From: CALHVX01 sp964640725
GTDB lineage: Bacteria > Pseudomonadota > Gammaproteobacteria > Pseudomonadales > Azotimanducaceae
Assembly: GCA_964640725.1 (NCBI GenBank)
Contig: CAZXIJ010000007.1
Coordinates: 62,001-126,000, forward strand
Reading direction: 5' to 3'
DNA length: 64,000 nucleotides
This document shows, one piece after another, positions 44,086 through 52,811 of this stretch (positions within the stretch are counted from its first letter, which is position 1; each line of letters begins with the position of its first letter). The notes under the pieces were generated by a model, which worked only from the letters and a program-made list of their open reading frames with translations, had not been told where the DNA came from and made no database searches. The position numbers and the translations under genes were made by a program.

Positions 44086-45239
44086 GCGCGGCCAGCGACA
44101 TCAACGCCAGTGATCTGCTGGCCACCGACCCGGAACAGGCGCTGCTACCGGAGGCCACACGTGTACTGTGCGCCCAGGCCGCGACGCTCGCCCGGGAGAC
44201 GCTGCCTGCCTTGACGCAGACCGAGCCGCAGGCCCGTCGCCAGGCTGCGATCGCTGCGTCCCGGGCGGCCGGGCTCTACACCCTTACGCAGCCGGTCGCC
44301 TACGGCGGCGCCGAAGCAGACCAGCTGACCCTGTGCGCCGTCCGCGACACTCTGGCTGCGCTCCGGGCCCCCATGGCCGGCAGTCTGCTTGGCCCTGGCC
44401 CGGGCGTACTCGCTGGCGCGACCGGCATCCTGGCAGAGCGCTATCTGGCCCCCCTGCTCCGCGGCGAGAAAACCGCCGGTTTCGGCATCACGGAACCTGA
44501 CGAAGCGCCCCGGTACACCTGCGCCGTCTCCGATGGCGATTCGCTGCGCATCACCGGGCAGAAGTCCTACGTGACCGGCGGCGCCACCGTCGACTTCATC
44601 AACACGCTGGTGCGAATCGACGGCGCGCCGGTCATGGTGCCCATCGATACCGATGCGTCCGGCGTCGTTCGGGACCAGGTGTTCGACACTTTGGACGGCA
44701 GCAGTCACGCCGCCTTTCGCTTCGAAGACGTCAAAGTCCCGGCAGCGCTCATGATCGGCGCGCCCGGCGAAGGCCTGCCAAAAGCGCTTGGGCAAATTGG
44801 CGATACGCGCCTTGCCATCGCGGCGTCCTGCGTCGGCCACATGCGCTGGACCTACCGCTACCTGACCGAACACCTCGCCGGCACAACCCGCGACGGGAGC
44901 CGGCGCGGTGACGCTCCGGCGCTCCGGCTACGCCTCGGGCAGCTGTACACCCTGGCCTACGGGGCGCGCAGCATGCTCTACCGGACCGCCCGGCAGGCCG
45001 CGCAGGGCACACCGGTCATCAACGAGGCCATGGCCTGCAAAATTGCAGCGACCGAGGGCCTGACGCAGATGGTCGACACGGCGATTCAGATCGTTGGCGG
45101 CAAAGCGGTAGTGGCTGACCATCCGCTGGCGCAACTCTACCGGGAAGTGCGCAGCCTGCGCCTGGCAGAAGGCGCCACGGACGTGCTCTACCAGAACATT
45201 GCCCGCGGGCGTCTGGATCTGGGCAAAGGCGAGATCTAG
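44082..45239 (+). CDS. Acyl-CoA dehydrogenase, divergent
   Basis: A 385-residue acyl-CoA dehydrogenase starting with GTG inside the preceding stop. FGITEPDEAPRYTCAV is a shortened flavin motif, RITGQKSYVTGGATVDFINTL the next and LRLAEGATDVLYQNIARGRLDL the C-terminal one, in which Glu stands at the MCAD-type catalytic position. It is more distant than the others in this window. It is co-translated with the HTH-membrane protein. Confidence 0.87.
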   Translation: MSAASDINASDLLATDPEQALLPEATRVLCAQAATLARETLPALTQTEPQARRQAAIAASRAAGLYTLTQPVAYGGAEADQLTLCAVRDTLAALRAPMAGSLLGPGPGVLAGATGILAERYLAPLLRGEKTAGFGITEPDEAPRYTCAVSDGDSLRITGQKSYVTGGATVDFINTLVRIDGAPVMVPIDTDASGVVRDQVFDTLDGSSHAAFRFEDVKVPAALMIGAPGEGLPKALGQIGDTRLAIAASCVGHMRWTYRYLTEHLAGTTRDGSRRGDAPALRLRLGQLYTLAYGARSMLYRTARQAAQGTPVINEAMACKIAATEGLTQMVDTAIQIVGGKAVVADHPLAQLYREVRSLRLAEGATDVLYQNIARGRLDLGKGEI

Positions 45240-45258
45240 CGCGTTAACCCAACGCTAG
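45236..45258. terminator. Inverted repeat over two convergent stop codons
   Basis: CTAGCG (45236-45241) and CGCTAG (45253-45258) form a 6-bp stem that includes the stop codons of the acyl-CoA dehydrogenase and of the Smr gene, much as in the ppx/ppk1 case. Weak, without a T-run. Confidence 0.35.
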
Positions 45259-45881
45259 CCGGCGCCGTCCGGCTCCCCGCGCTGACCGTACTGCTCGCGG
45301 TTCAGCGCCTTCTGCCGCGGGCTTTTCTTGATCAGGACGTAGACCGCGCCGGTGCCCCCCTGTCGCTGCAGGGCGCTGGAGAACGCGAGCACCTCGGGCA
45401 TCGCTTCCAGCCAGTGCGCCAGAAAGCTCTTCAGCCGTCCTGGGGTCACGCTGCGTTCGCCCCGGCCGTGGGCGATGAGCGCGGCGCGCTGCCCGCGGGC
45501 GCGGGCGCGCTGCACAAAGTCGTACACCGCAACGCGCGCCTCCTTGACGGTTTTGCCGTGCAGGTCGAGCTCCGCATCGATGGCGTACTGGCCTGCCGTG
45601 AGCTTGGAAAACACCGCCAGCTGCACGCCGTCCTGGCGCCATGCCAGCTTCGCGTGCGGATCCACCGGCGGCACTTCTGCCAGGGTCAGGGGATTGAGAT
45701 CCTCGGGCTTGTTCAGGCCGAGCGCTGCAGCCCGACGCTCCTGCGCGGCGAGCGCCTGCCGCTCCCGTTCGCGCTCGGCGACACTGAGCGTGACACGCCC
45801 GGCACTGCGCAGCGGCTCGACATCGGCCATGGCTTCGGCAAAGGCGCTGGCATCGTCCTCACCGGATTTACCTTTGTTCAC
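45255..45881 (-). CDS. Smr (MutS2 C-terminal-like) domain protein
   Basis: A 208-residue protein starting with GTG inside the stop of the dioxygenase gene. The N-terminal half is charged and probably helical. The Smr domain follows: DAELDLHGKTVKEARVAVYD has the DLHG motif and LIAHGRGERSVTPGRLKSFL the HGxG motif. Smr proteins are endonucleases; the SmrB branch (YfcN-like) cuts mRNA between collided ribosomes. Layout and length fit SmrB, so ribosome rescue is the most likely role. Confidence 0.85.
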   Translation of the reverse strand: MNKGKSGEDDASAFAEAMADVEPLRSAGRVTLSVAERERERQALAAQERRAAALGLNKPEDLNPLTLAEVPPVDPHAKLAWRQDGVQLAVFSKLTAGQYAIDAELDLHGKTVKEARVAVYDFVQRARARGQRAALIAHGRGERSVTPGRLKSFLAHWLEAMPEVLAFSSALQRQGGTGAVYVLIKKSPRQKALNREQYGQRGEPDGAG

Positions 45882-46657
45882 GGCATCGCGACCGGCGGCA
45901 CCGGCACGCTCTCGAAAGCCGAGGAGCGCGTGCCGGGAATCGGCCGATTGCTCTGCCGATGGTAGGTAAAGACGCAGGAAAGCTTGGTGCTGGTCGAGCG
46001 GTTACAGCCTGCCGCATGAAAGGCCCGACAGTGAAAAAACAACACATCGCCGGGCGCCAGGTCGACGGTTTGCGCCCGCTCAATGAGGGCGCTGTTGTCC
46101 GGCAGCTCTGGCCGCAAAAACAGGTCCCGATCCAGCCGCCCGCGATCGATGTCCATGGAGTGGCTGCCCGGGATGATTGCCAGCGCTCCGTTGCGCGCGT
46201 TTTCTTCCCCCAGCGCGACCCACACCGAGATCAGCTCCGGCACGTCGAAGGACCAGTAGCGAATGTCCTGGTGCCAGTGTGTCTCGCTGGAGTATCCGGG
46301 CGCCTTGGTCATGACACAGTTGTGATGACACTGGGACATCATCCAGTCGTGCTGACGGGTCAGCAGGCTCAGGTGACCGCTGATGGCCGGCCCGGTGGCC
46401 AGGGCCCGATAGAGTGGGTGCCGGCCGTAGGCGTAGAGCAGTCGCCGCGGCGTGTTGCCTCCGGCTGCCCCGCGACTGTGCGGCGCGCCCGGATAGCCCA
46501 CGTCCGCTTCGTATTCGACCGGCGCCGTCAACGGCGACAGAGCCGCTTCGACCTCCGACCGCAGCTGCCGGCAGTTTTCGGGTTCAATGAGGCCGCGGAC
46601 GACCAGGTAGCCGTCCCGCTCAAAGGTTTTCTGCATGGGGCTGGCGACAGCAGACAT
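45878..46657 (-). CDS. Phytanoyl-CoA dioxygenase (PhyH) family protein
   Basis: A 259-residue Fe(II)/2-oxoglutarate oxygenase from ATG 46657. YSSETHWHQDIRYW gives the His-x-Asp iron ligands, and RAFHAAGCNRS gives the distal His and the Arg/Ser that hold 2-oxoglutarate. ENGYLVVRGLI-type N-terminus (FERDGYLVVRGLIEP) is typical. It hydroxylates an unactivated carbon, perhaps next to a CoA ester. Its stop overlaps the Smr start by GTGA. It is divergent from the alcohol dehydrogenase gene. Confidence 0.9.
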   Translation of the reverse strand: MSAVASPMQKTFERDGYLVVRGLIEPENCRQLRSEVEAALSPLTAPVEYEADVGYPGAPHSRGAAGGNTPRRLLYAYGRHPLYRALATGPAISGHLSLLTRQHDWMMSQCHHNCVMTKAPGYSSETHWHQDIRYWSFDVPELISVWVALGEENARNGALAIIPGSHSMDIDRGRLDRDLFLRPELPDNSALIERAQTVDLAPGDVLFFHCRAFHAAGCNRSTSTKLSCVFTYHRQSNRPIPGTRSSAFESVPVPPVAMP

Positions 46658-46696
46658 GCCCCCAGCATACTCGGGGCCTGTGAAAGGAGGAACCGT

Positions 46697-47719
46697 ATGC
46701 GGGCGGTACTGATGGAACGCGGCCGGCTCTGGGTGGACGACATCCCGCCGCCGGAACCTCGCACCGGAGAAGTGCTCGTGCGCAGCATCGCCTGCGGCAT
46801 CTGCGGGTCCGATCTGCATGCAGCCGCGCACACGACCCAGTTTGTCGAGACCAGCCGGGCTGCCGGCGGCGCTTTCAAGCTGGACACCTTCGCGCCAGTG
46901 GTGCTCGGGCACGAATTCGTTGCCGAGGTACTGGATCACGGCCCGGGCTGCGCAGGCACCCACCCGCCCGGCACCCTGGTCTGCGCGCTGCCGATGCTGC
47001 TGCGGGAACCGCTGACCGCCGTGGGCTACTCCCCCGAAGCCCCCGGCGGCTTCGCCGAGCAGATGTTGCTGACGGAACAGCTGTTGCTGCCGGTGCCCAA
47101 CGGTCTCGCGGCCCGGCACGCAGCGCTGACGGAGCCGATGGCCGTGGGGCTGCACGCCGTGCGCAAGGCCCGGCTCGAGAAAGAGGACGCCGCCATCGTC
47201 GTCGGCTGCGGTCCGGTCGGGCTTGCAGTGATCACTGCGCTCAAGGCCGAAGGCTTTGGCCCGGTCATCGCCAGCGATTTCTCTCCCCGCCGTCGGGCTC
47301 TGGCAGAACAGCAGGGCGCAGACCGGGTCATTGACGCGGCGCACAGCGACCCTTTGGAAGCGCCTGAGCGCAAAGCCCGTTCCGGCTGTGTGATCTTTGA
47401 GTGTGTCGGCGTGCCCGGCATGCTCGACCACCTGTTCCTGCAAGCGCCCCAGGACGCGCGCATCGTGGTCGTTGGCGTTTGCCTGGAGCCGGACCAGCTC
47501 CGCCCGCTGATCGCGATCAACAAAGAGCTCAACGTTCAGTTCGTGCTGGGATACAGTCCGGCCGAGTTCGCCGAAACCCTGTCAGGCATCGCCGAAGGGC
47601 GCTTCGACATCGCGCCGCTCGTGACACAAGAGGTTGGGCTGGATCAAGTGGCAGAGACTTTTGCCAGGCTTGCGGCCCCCGAGGCCGCGGGCAAGGTGCT
47701 GGTCACAGCGCAGCGCTAA
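46697..47719 (+). CDS. Zinc-type alcohol dehydrogenase (MDR family)
   Basis: A 340-residue oxidoreductase behind AAAGGAGG. ACGICGSDLHAAAH carries the catalytic Cys, PVVLGHEFVAEV the His-Glu, and VVGCGPVGLAVITALK the NAD(P) site. The four-Cys structural zinc lobe is missing, as in some MDR branches. It oxidises a secondary alcohol or diol; the substrate is unknown. It shares CTAA with the convergent 88-residue gene. Confidence 0.9.
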   Translation: MRAVLMERGRLWVDDIPPPEPRTGEVLVRSIACGICGSDLHAAAHTTQFVETSRAAGGAFKLDTFAPVVLGHEFVAEVLDHGPGCAGTHPPGTLVCALPMLLREPLTAVGYSPEAPGGFAEQMLLTEQLLLPVPNGLAARHAALTEPMAVGLHAVRKARLEKEDAAIVVGCGPVGLAVITALKAEGFGPVIASDFSPRRRALAEQQGADRVIDAAHSDPLEAPERKARSGCVIFECVGVPGMLDHLFLQAPQDARIVVVGVCLEPDQLRPLIAINKELNVQFVLGYSPAEFAETLSGIAEGRFDIAPLVTQEVGLDQVAETFARLAAPEAAGKVLVTAQR

Positions 47720-47982
47720 ATCGTCACTTCGTGCATCGCCGTGCGATTGACGGTGACCTGCAAGGCCCCGGTGCTGCGCCAGTAGCGGGCCTCGATATAG
47801 TGGTGTTCTTCCCACTCGAGCTCAACGTTGGTCCAGACATACTGGGGCTCGACATCGCCAACCGGGCGGTCTTTGCGCAGGATGCCGTCCAGGTAAAGCT
47901 CCAGGGTGCCGGCCGGCGTGACCCGCAGCTCGAAGGGCCGGTTGCGATGGGTAAAGGCAAAGCTTCGGTCGGTATCGCTCAT
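47716..47982 (-). CDS. Conserved-looking hypothetical protein, 88 residues
   Basis: A small soluble protein: FTHRNRPFELRVTPAGTLEL, YLDGILRKDRP and WTNVELEWEEHHYIEARYWR suggest an all-beta fold of alternating strands. It has a normal codon usage and fits exactly between two genes, so I regard it as real. No family is recognised. Confidence 0.65.
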   Translation of the reverse strand: MSDTDRSFAFTHRNRPFELRVTPAGTLELYLDGILRKDRPVGDVEPQYVWTNVELEWEEHHYIEARYWRSTGALQVTVNRTAMHEVTI

Positions 47983-48023
47983 GGGCGCCAGTGTAGCGCC
48001 GCCGGGCCGGCAGGAGAACGCAA

Positions 48024-49196
48024 TCAGGATCCGAACAGATCGCCCTGAGCGCTGTTCCGGGCGAGCACCGCAGGCGCTGCGTTGTCGGTGCGCTGGCGGA
48101 ACAGATCCCGGCGCAACGGCGACAACTGCGCCCCGCGCAACCCGTGCCGGCCCAGGGCGCGGTCAAAGCGCGCGGCCAGCAGGCTGGCCATCGGGCCCTC
48201 GCCGCGCATGCGCACCCCCCAGCGGGCATCGTAGGCTTTGCCGCCCCGCGCGCCGCGCACAGCCGCCATCACCCGCTCTGCCTTCAGCGGGTACTGTTGC
48301 TGCAGCCACTCCTCAAACAGCGGCGCAACCTCGAGCGGCAGCCGCAGCAGGATGTAGTTGAGTTCGCTGGCACCCCGGTCCACGCAGGCATCGACGATCG
48401 ATTCGAACTCTTCGTCGTTCAAGAACGGAATCACCGGCGCGACCATCGCCCCGACCGGAACGCCGGCGGCCTTGAGCGCCGCAATCATCGCCAGCCGCCG
48501 CGCCGGCCCCGCGGTGCGCGGCTCGAGCCGCGCTTTGAGCGCATTGGACAAAGTGGTGACGCTGATCATGACTTTGACCAGCCCCAGCTCTGCCAGCGCC
48601 GAGAGCAGATCAAGATCATCCAGCAGCGCCTGTCCCTTGGTGACGATGCTGACCGGGTGCCGATGGTCCAGCAGCGTCTGCAGAATCTGCCGGGTCACCC
48701 GCAGCCGGCGCTCCCCGGGCTGGTAGGGGTCTGTGTTGGTGCCCATGGCGATCGGCGCGCACTCGTAGGAAGGCCGGGCAAAGAGTGTTCGCAGATGGGC
48801 CTGGACGTCGGTCTTGTAGTAAATAATGCGTTCGAAGTCGGCACCTGGTGACAAATCGAGGTAGGCGTGCGTCGGGCGGGCAAAGCAGTAGATGCAGCCA
48901 TGCTCGCAGCCCTTGTAGGGATTGATGGAGCGGTCAAAGGGAATGTCCGGCGAGCGGTTGCGCGTGAGCAGGTTCACGGTCCGCTCGGCGCGAAAACTGA
49001 CCGGATCTGTGCCATCTGCCTGCGCCTGGGCCAGATACTCCGGGTCGAGCTCGCTGTGACGCTGCAGATAGCGCCCATCGGCATTGCTTTGGGCGCCCTG
49101 CCCCTTGATCCGCAGCGCCGGCCGGCCGCCCTGCGGTGGTCCCGGCGAAGTCACAGCCACGGCCCCAGTACCGGTGCCGCTGCCGGTTGCTGGCAA
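48024..49196 (-). CDS. PA0069-family radical SAM protein, SOS-regulated
   Basis: A 390-residue radical SAM enzyme. INPYKGCEHGCIYCFARPTH has the CxxxCxxC cluster for the 4Fe-4S, and KGQGAQSNADGRYLQRHSE near the N-terminus is the PA0069-family signature. FLNDEEFESIVDACVDRGA is in the barrel. This family resembles the SplB-like photoproduct lyase fold and is probably a DNA-damage function. TTG 49196 is the nearest start; a GTG further in is possible. A LexA box fills the spacer of the promoter (49268-49296), which supports DNA repair. Confidence 0.9.
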   Translation of the reverse strand: MPATGSGTGTGAVAVTSPGPPQGGRPALRIKGQGAQSNADGRYLQRHSELDPEYLAQAQADGTDPVSFRAERTVNLLTRNRSPDIPFDRSINPYKGCEHGCIYCFARPTHAYLDLSPGADFERIIYYKTDVQAHLRTLFARPSYECAPIAMGTNTDPYQPGERRLRVTRQILQTLLDHRHPVSIVTKGQALLDDLDLLSALAELGLVKVMISVTTLSNALKARLEPRTAGPARRLAMIAALKAAGVPVGAMVAPVIPFLNDEEFESIVDACVDRGASELNYILLRLPLEVAPLFEEWLQQQYPLKAERVMAAVRGARGGKAYDARWGVRMRGEGPMASLLAARFDRALGRHGLRGAQLSPLRRDLFRQRTDNAAPAVLARNSAQGDLFGS

Positions 49197-49267
49197 AGCT
49201 GGCTTCGCGGCACCGATCGCCAGTGGGCAGACTGAGGTTCCATGGCGTAACTCTAAGCGGGCCGATC

Positions 49268-49296
49268 AGAATAACTGTACATATATACAGTATCAA
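49268..49296 (-). promoter_or_regulatory. LexA-controlled sigma70 promoter
   Basis: On the minus strand: TTGATA (-35, 49296-49291), a 17-bp spacer and TATTCT (-10, 49273-49268). The spacer contains CTGTATATATGTACAG (49275-49290), a 16-bp LexA (SOS) box with intact CTGT and ACAG ends. Bound LexA would cover the promoter fully. Transcription would start near 49261, ~65 bases before the radical SAM start codon. The rest of the 320-bp region 49197-49516 shows no gene. Confidence 0.85.
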
Positions 49297-49516
49297 GGCG
49301 ACAATCAGGACTTTAGACTCTCCGCCGACAGCGCAAAGCGAATGTCGGCAGCAGACCGGCCCAGCGTGCGCGCCAACCCGTCAGGCACTGTTTCGGGGCA
49401 GGGGTGCCGGCGATCCATCTGCTCGTGTGACCGGGCTGCCGGGGGCCATCAGGTCCCTGCGGTCCGCCCCGCAGCAACCGCACCGACACTGCAGCCATTG
49501 TCAGGGAGACCCTCAC

Positions 49517-50266
49517 ATGCGCATCGAAGCGCGGTCCATTGTTCTCGTTATCGGGCTCAGCGCTGCTGGCTGCCAGGCGGTGCCAGACCTGCAGCGGGAG
49601 CGGGCGCTGGACGCGCTGCGCCAGGAAGTCGGCGCCCTGCGCACCGAGCTGGAATCTGCCCAGGGCAGCCTCGGCGCGATGTCAGAGCAGCAGTCCAGCC
49701 AGCAAGCCAAGGTGGACGGCTCTCTCAAGCGCATCGATCAGCGCCTGCAGCGGCTGCCGGCATCCGTCAGCGCCGCCTGCAAGACGGCCCAGCAACCCGA
49801 GCAGACGGCCTGCCGGGCAGAGACCCAGGTGGTGAGCACCGATGGCCGGATGCTCCTGGGCGAGCTTGAACACGTGTGGCTGCAACCGCCCGGTATTAAC
49901 GTGACCGCCCGGATCGACTCCGGCGCCGAGTCCAGTTCGGTGAACGCCCAGAACCTGGTGCAGTTCGAGCGCGATGGCGCCGACTGGGTCCGCTTCGAGT
50001 GGGAAATCGACGGCAAAACGGTCGCCGTCGAGCGTCCCGTCAAACGCTATGTGCGGGTGGTGCAGCAGGCTGACCCGGAAGGCACTCGGCGCCCGGTGGT
50101 GTCCCTGCGGCTGCGCGTGGGCAGCACGGAGGATGACTTCGACTTCTCCCTCGCCGACCGCTCTCACCTGGACCATCAAATGAACCTGGGGCGCAATTTT
50201 CTGACCGACCTTGCGGTGGTCGATGTCAGCCGCAAGTTCGTGCAACCCAAGCTCGGGGCCGAATAA
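49517..50266 (+). CDS. RimB/DUF785-like retropepsin-type protease, lipoprotein
   Basis: A 249-residue protein from ATG 49517. The N-terminus IVLVIGLSAAGCQAVPDLQ has lipobox AAGC. A coiled coil of ~80 residues follows, then a RimB-like domain: GELEHVWLQPPGINVTARID-SGAESSS, with Asp-Ser-Gly-Ala in the place of the aspartic protease motif, and MNLGRNFLTDLAVVDVSRKF. The family is called ATP-dependent zinc protease by name only. It leads a cluster with the 7TM and ATP-grasp genes. Confidence 0.88.
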   Translation: MRIEARSIVLVIGLSAAGCQAVPDLQRERALDALRQEVGALRTELESAQGSLGAMSEQQSSQQAKVDGSLKRIDQRLQRLPASVSAACKTAQQPEQTACRAETQVVSTDGRMLLGELEHVWLQPPGINVTARIDSGAESSSVNAQNLVQFERDGADWVRFEWEIDGKTVAVERPVKRYVRVVQQADPEGTRRPVVSLRLRVGSTEDDFDFSLADRSHLDHQMNLGRNFLTDLAVVDVSRKFVQPKLGAE

Positions 50267-50270
50267 CGCT

Positions 50271-51773
50271 GTGCGCAAAATTGGCCCGTTCCTGTTCCTG
50301 ATCATTCTGCTGTTCATTGGCGGCATCACCACCGCCGTGCTGCGCCACAACGCCCTGGGCATTCCCTTTGCGCCTGGCGACGAGCAGTTCATCTGGCAGC
50401 TCGAAGCCCGCATCCAGTTCGAAGCCGATGCCGATGCCAGCCAGGTCAAGCTGACCCTGCCGCCGCAGCAGAACGGCTACGAGATCCTGAGCGAAACCAC
50501 CGCGTCTTCAGGCTTCGGCTACAGCATCGAAGACGCCGAGCAGCGCCGCGCAGTGTGGAGCAAGCGCGGTGCCAGCGGCGAGCAGTTCCTGTTCTACAAG
50601 CTGGAGCTGCGCAGCGATCAGAGCATCGTCACCACCGACATCGAGCCCGGCGCGCCGACGCTGCCGACCTGGATTGAGCCCTTCGAAACCGCGGCCGATC
50701 AGGTGATCGACACGCAGCTGCCGCAATCGGCCGATGGCCCGAGCCTTGCGCAGCAGATCATTCGCGCGATGAACACCGAGCCCCTGGACCAGAACCTGGC
50801 GCTGTTGCTGGACCAGTACGAACCGGCCGCCCTGCTCGACCAGCTGCTGCGCACCGCCGGCGTGCAGGCGCGGCAGGTGCAGGCACTGGCGCTTGAGGAC
50901 GCCCGCCGCAGGCAAAGCCTGCAGCGTTTCGTGCAGGTCTGGGACAAAGATCGCTGGCTGTTGCTGGATCCGCTGAGCGGCGAAGTGAGCCGCGACCGGG
51001 AGCTCTACCTGTGGCAGACCGAGGCGCCCTCGGTCATGGACGTGACCGGCGGCAGCAACAGCCGGGTCAGCTTCTCGATGATCAGCCAGACCCGGTCGGC
51101 GCTCACAGTGGCGCGGGAGAACAGCGATGCGTTCCGGCTCTCGCTGTACAGCTTGCCCATTGCCGAGCAGAGCATGTTCAAGCTCATCATGCTGCTGCCG
51201 GTCGGCGCGTTGGTGGTGGTGTTCATGCGCCTCATGGTCGGCATCAAGACCTCCGGCACGTTCATGCCGATCCTGATCGCGCTCGCCTTCCTGCAGACCG
51301 AGCTGATCCCCGGCGTCACCAGCCTGCTGCTGGTGGTCGCGATCGGGCTCATGATCCGCTCCTACCTGTCAGACCTGAACCTGTTGCTGGTCGCACGGAT
51401 CGCCACGCTGGTGATTCTGGTGATCGGCATCATCACCGTGGTCAGCGTGCTGAGCTACGAGCTGGGACTCATTGGCGGGCTGACCATCTCGTTCTTCCCC
51501 ATGATCATTCTGGCCTGGACCATCGAGCGCATGTCGATCCTGTGGGAAGAAGACGGCCCCCGGGAAGTCCTGGTGCAGGGCGGCGGCAGCCTGCTGGTCT
51601 CGATTCTGGCCTACCTGCTCATGGACGTGCGCCTGATCGAGCATCTGGCGTTCAATTTTCCGGAGCTGCACCTGTGCGTGCTGGCGATCGTCATGCTCCT
51701 GGGCCGCTACACCGGCTACCGGCTTATGGAGTTCCTGCGCTTTTCTGATTTCAAGCAAGTGCTGAAAGACTGA
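50271..51773 (+). CDS. Inactive transglutaminase-like protein fused to a 7TM domain
   Basis: A 500-residue protein starting with GTG, four bases after the previous stop. A membrane anchor (FLFLIILLFIGGITTAVL) is followed by a ~260-residue periplasmic part with a transglutaminase-like fold lacking a clear Cys-His-Asp site. Seven helices at the C-terminus begin at FKLIMLLPVGALVVVFMRL. The architecture is that of the family known as inactive transglutaminase fused to 7 transmembrane helices. It probably receives or anchors the product of the ligase and protease beside it. Confidence 0.88.
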   Translation: MRKIGPFLFLIILLFIGGITTAVLRHNALGIPFAPGDEQFIWQLEARIQFEADADASQVKLTLPPQQNGYEILSETTASSGFGYSIEDAEQRRAVWSKRGASGEQFLFYKLELRSDQSIVTTDIEPGAPTLPTWIEPFETAADQVIDTQLPQSADGPSLAQQIIRAMNTEPLDQNLALLLDQYEPAALLDQLLRTAGVQARQVQALALEDARRRQSLQRFVQVWDKDRWLLLDPLSGEVSRDRELYLWQTEAPSVMDVTGGSNSRVSFSMISQTRSALTVARENSDAFRLSLYSLPIAEQSMFKLIMLLPVGALVVVFMRLMVGIKTSGTFMPILIALAFLQTELIPGVTSLLLVVAIGLMIRSYLSDLNLLLVARIATLVILVIGIITVVSVLSYELGLIGGLTISFFPMIILAWTIERMSILWEEDGPREVLVQGGGSLLVSILAYLLMDVRLIEHLAFNFPELHLCVLAIVMLLGRYTGYRLMEFLRFSDFKQVLKD

Positions 51774-52786
51774 TGAACTGGATTTCGCCATTCACCCTGG
51801 CCCGGCACGGCATCCTGGGCATGAACAAGCGAAACTGCGCCTACATCGGCCGCTACAACGACCGTGAACGCTTCCCGCTGGTCGACGACAAACTCAAGAC
51901 CAAGCTGATCTGCCGCAAGGCCGGGCTGAACGCGCCCAAGCTGCTGCACACGGTACGCAGCCAGCACGAGATCGAGCGGATCGAGAACGAGCTCGCCAGC
52001 ATGCCGACCTTCGTCATCAAGCCCGCGCACGGCAGCGGCGGCAAAGGCATTCTCGTGATCACAGGCCGGGACGGCGAGGACTTCGTCAAGAGCAGCGGTG
52101 CCCGGATCACCCTGGATGCCGTCAAGCGGCACATGACAAACACCCTGAGCGGCCTGCACTCTCTTGGGGGCCGACCGGATGTCGCCATCATCGAGACGCT
52201 GGTGGTCGCCAACCCGATCTTTGACAGCTACAGCCACGAGGGCGTGCCGGATATCCGCCTGATCGTGTTCCAGGGCTACCCGATCATGGGCATGTTGCGC
52301 CTGGCCACAAAGCGCTCTGACGGCAAGGCCAACCTGCACCAGGGCGCCGTCGGGGTCGGCCTGGATATCGGCACGGGCCGGGGCGTTGGCGCCGTGCAGT
52401 TCAACCAGCCGGTCACGCACCACCCGGATACCGGCGCATCGCTGCTGGAACTGCAGGTGCCCAACTGGCACCAGCTGCTGGTCCTGGCCGCGCGCTGCTA
52501 CGAGGTCACACAGCTCGGCTACCTGGGCTGCGACATCGTGCTCGACATCAACCGCGGCCCGTTGCTGCTCGAGCTGAATGCACGTCCGGGCCTGTCGATT
52601 CAGATTGCCAACGGCGCCGGGCTGTTGCCGCGCCTGCGACTGATCGAAGAGCAGGACAATTTCTACATGAGCGTCGAAGATCGCGTGGCGTTCTCTATCG
52701 AGCATTTCGCCGTGGGCGACGCGGCCCTGCAGCCGAAGCTGTTCACAGACTCGCCGCAAGCCAACGTCACCGCTGACGCAACCTGA
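51773..52786 (+). CDS. Alpha-L-glutamate ligase-like ATP-grasp protein
   Basis: A 337-residue ATP-grasp enzyme related to RimK; ATG overlaps the preceding TGA. NARPGLSIQIANGAGLLPRL is the end of the ATP-grasp fold, TFVIKPAHGSGGKGILVITG the nucleotide loop, and LLLELNARPG the metal-binding motif. RimK-like ligases add glutamate or similar residues to an amine. With its two partners it forms a conserved trio whose product is not known; a peptide or modified protein at the cell surface is likely. Confidence 0.88.
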   Translation: MNWISPFTLARHGILGMNKRNCAYIGRYNDRERFPLVDDKLKTKLICRKAGLNAPKLLHTVRSQHEIERIENELASMPTFVIKPAHGSGGKGILVITGRDGEDFVKSSGARITLDAVKRHMTNTLSGLHSLGGRPDVAIIETLVVANPIFDSYSHEGVPDIRLIVFQGYPIMGMLRLATKRSDGKANLHQGAVGVGLDIGTGRGVGAVQFNQPVTHHPDTGASLLELQVPNWHQLLVLAARCYEVTQLGYLGCDIVLDINRGPLLLELNARPGLSIQIANGAGLLPRLRLIEEQDNFYMSVEDRVAFSIEHFAVGDAALQPKLFTDSPQANVTADAT

Positions 52787-52811
52787 CACCGACTCACCGA
52801 GGACCCTGCCC

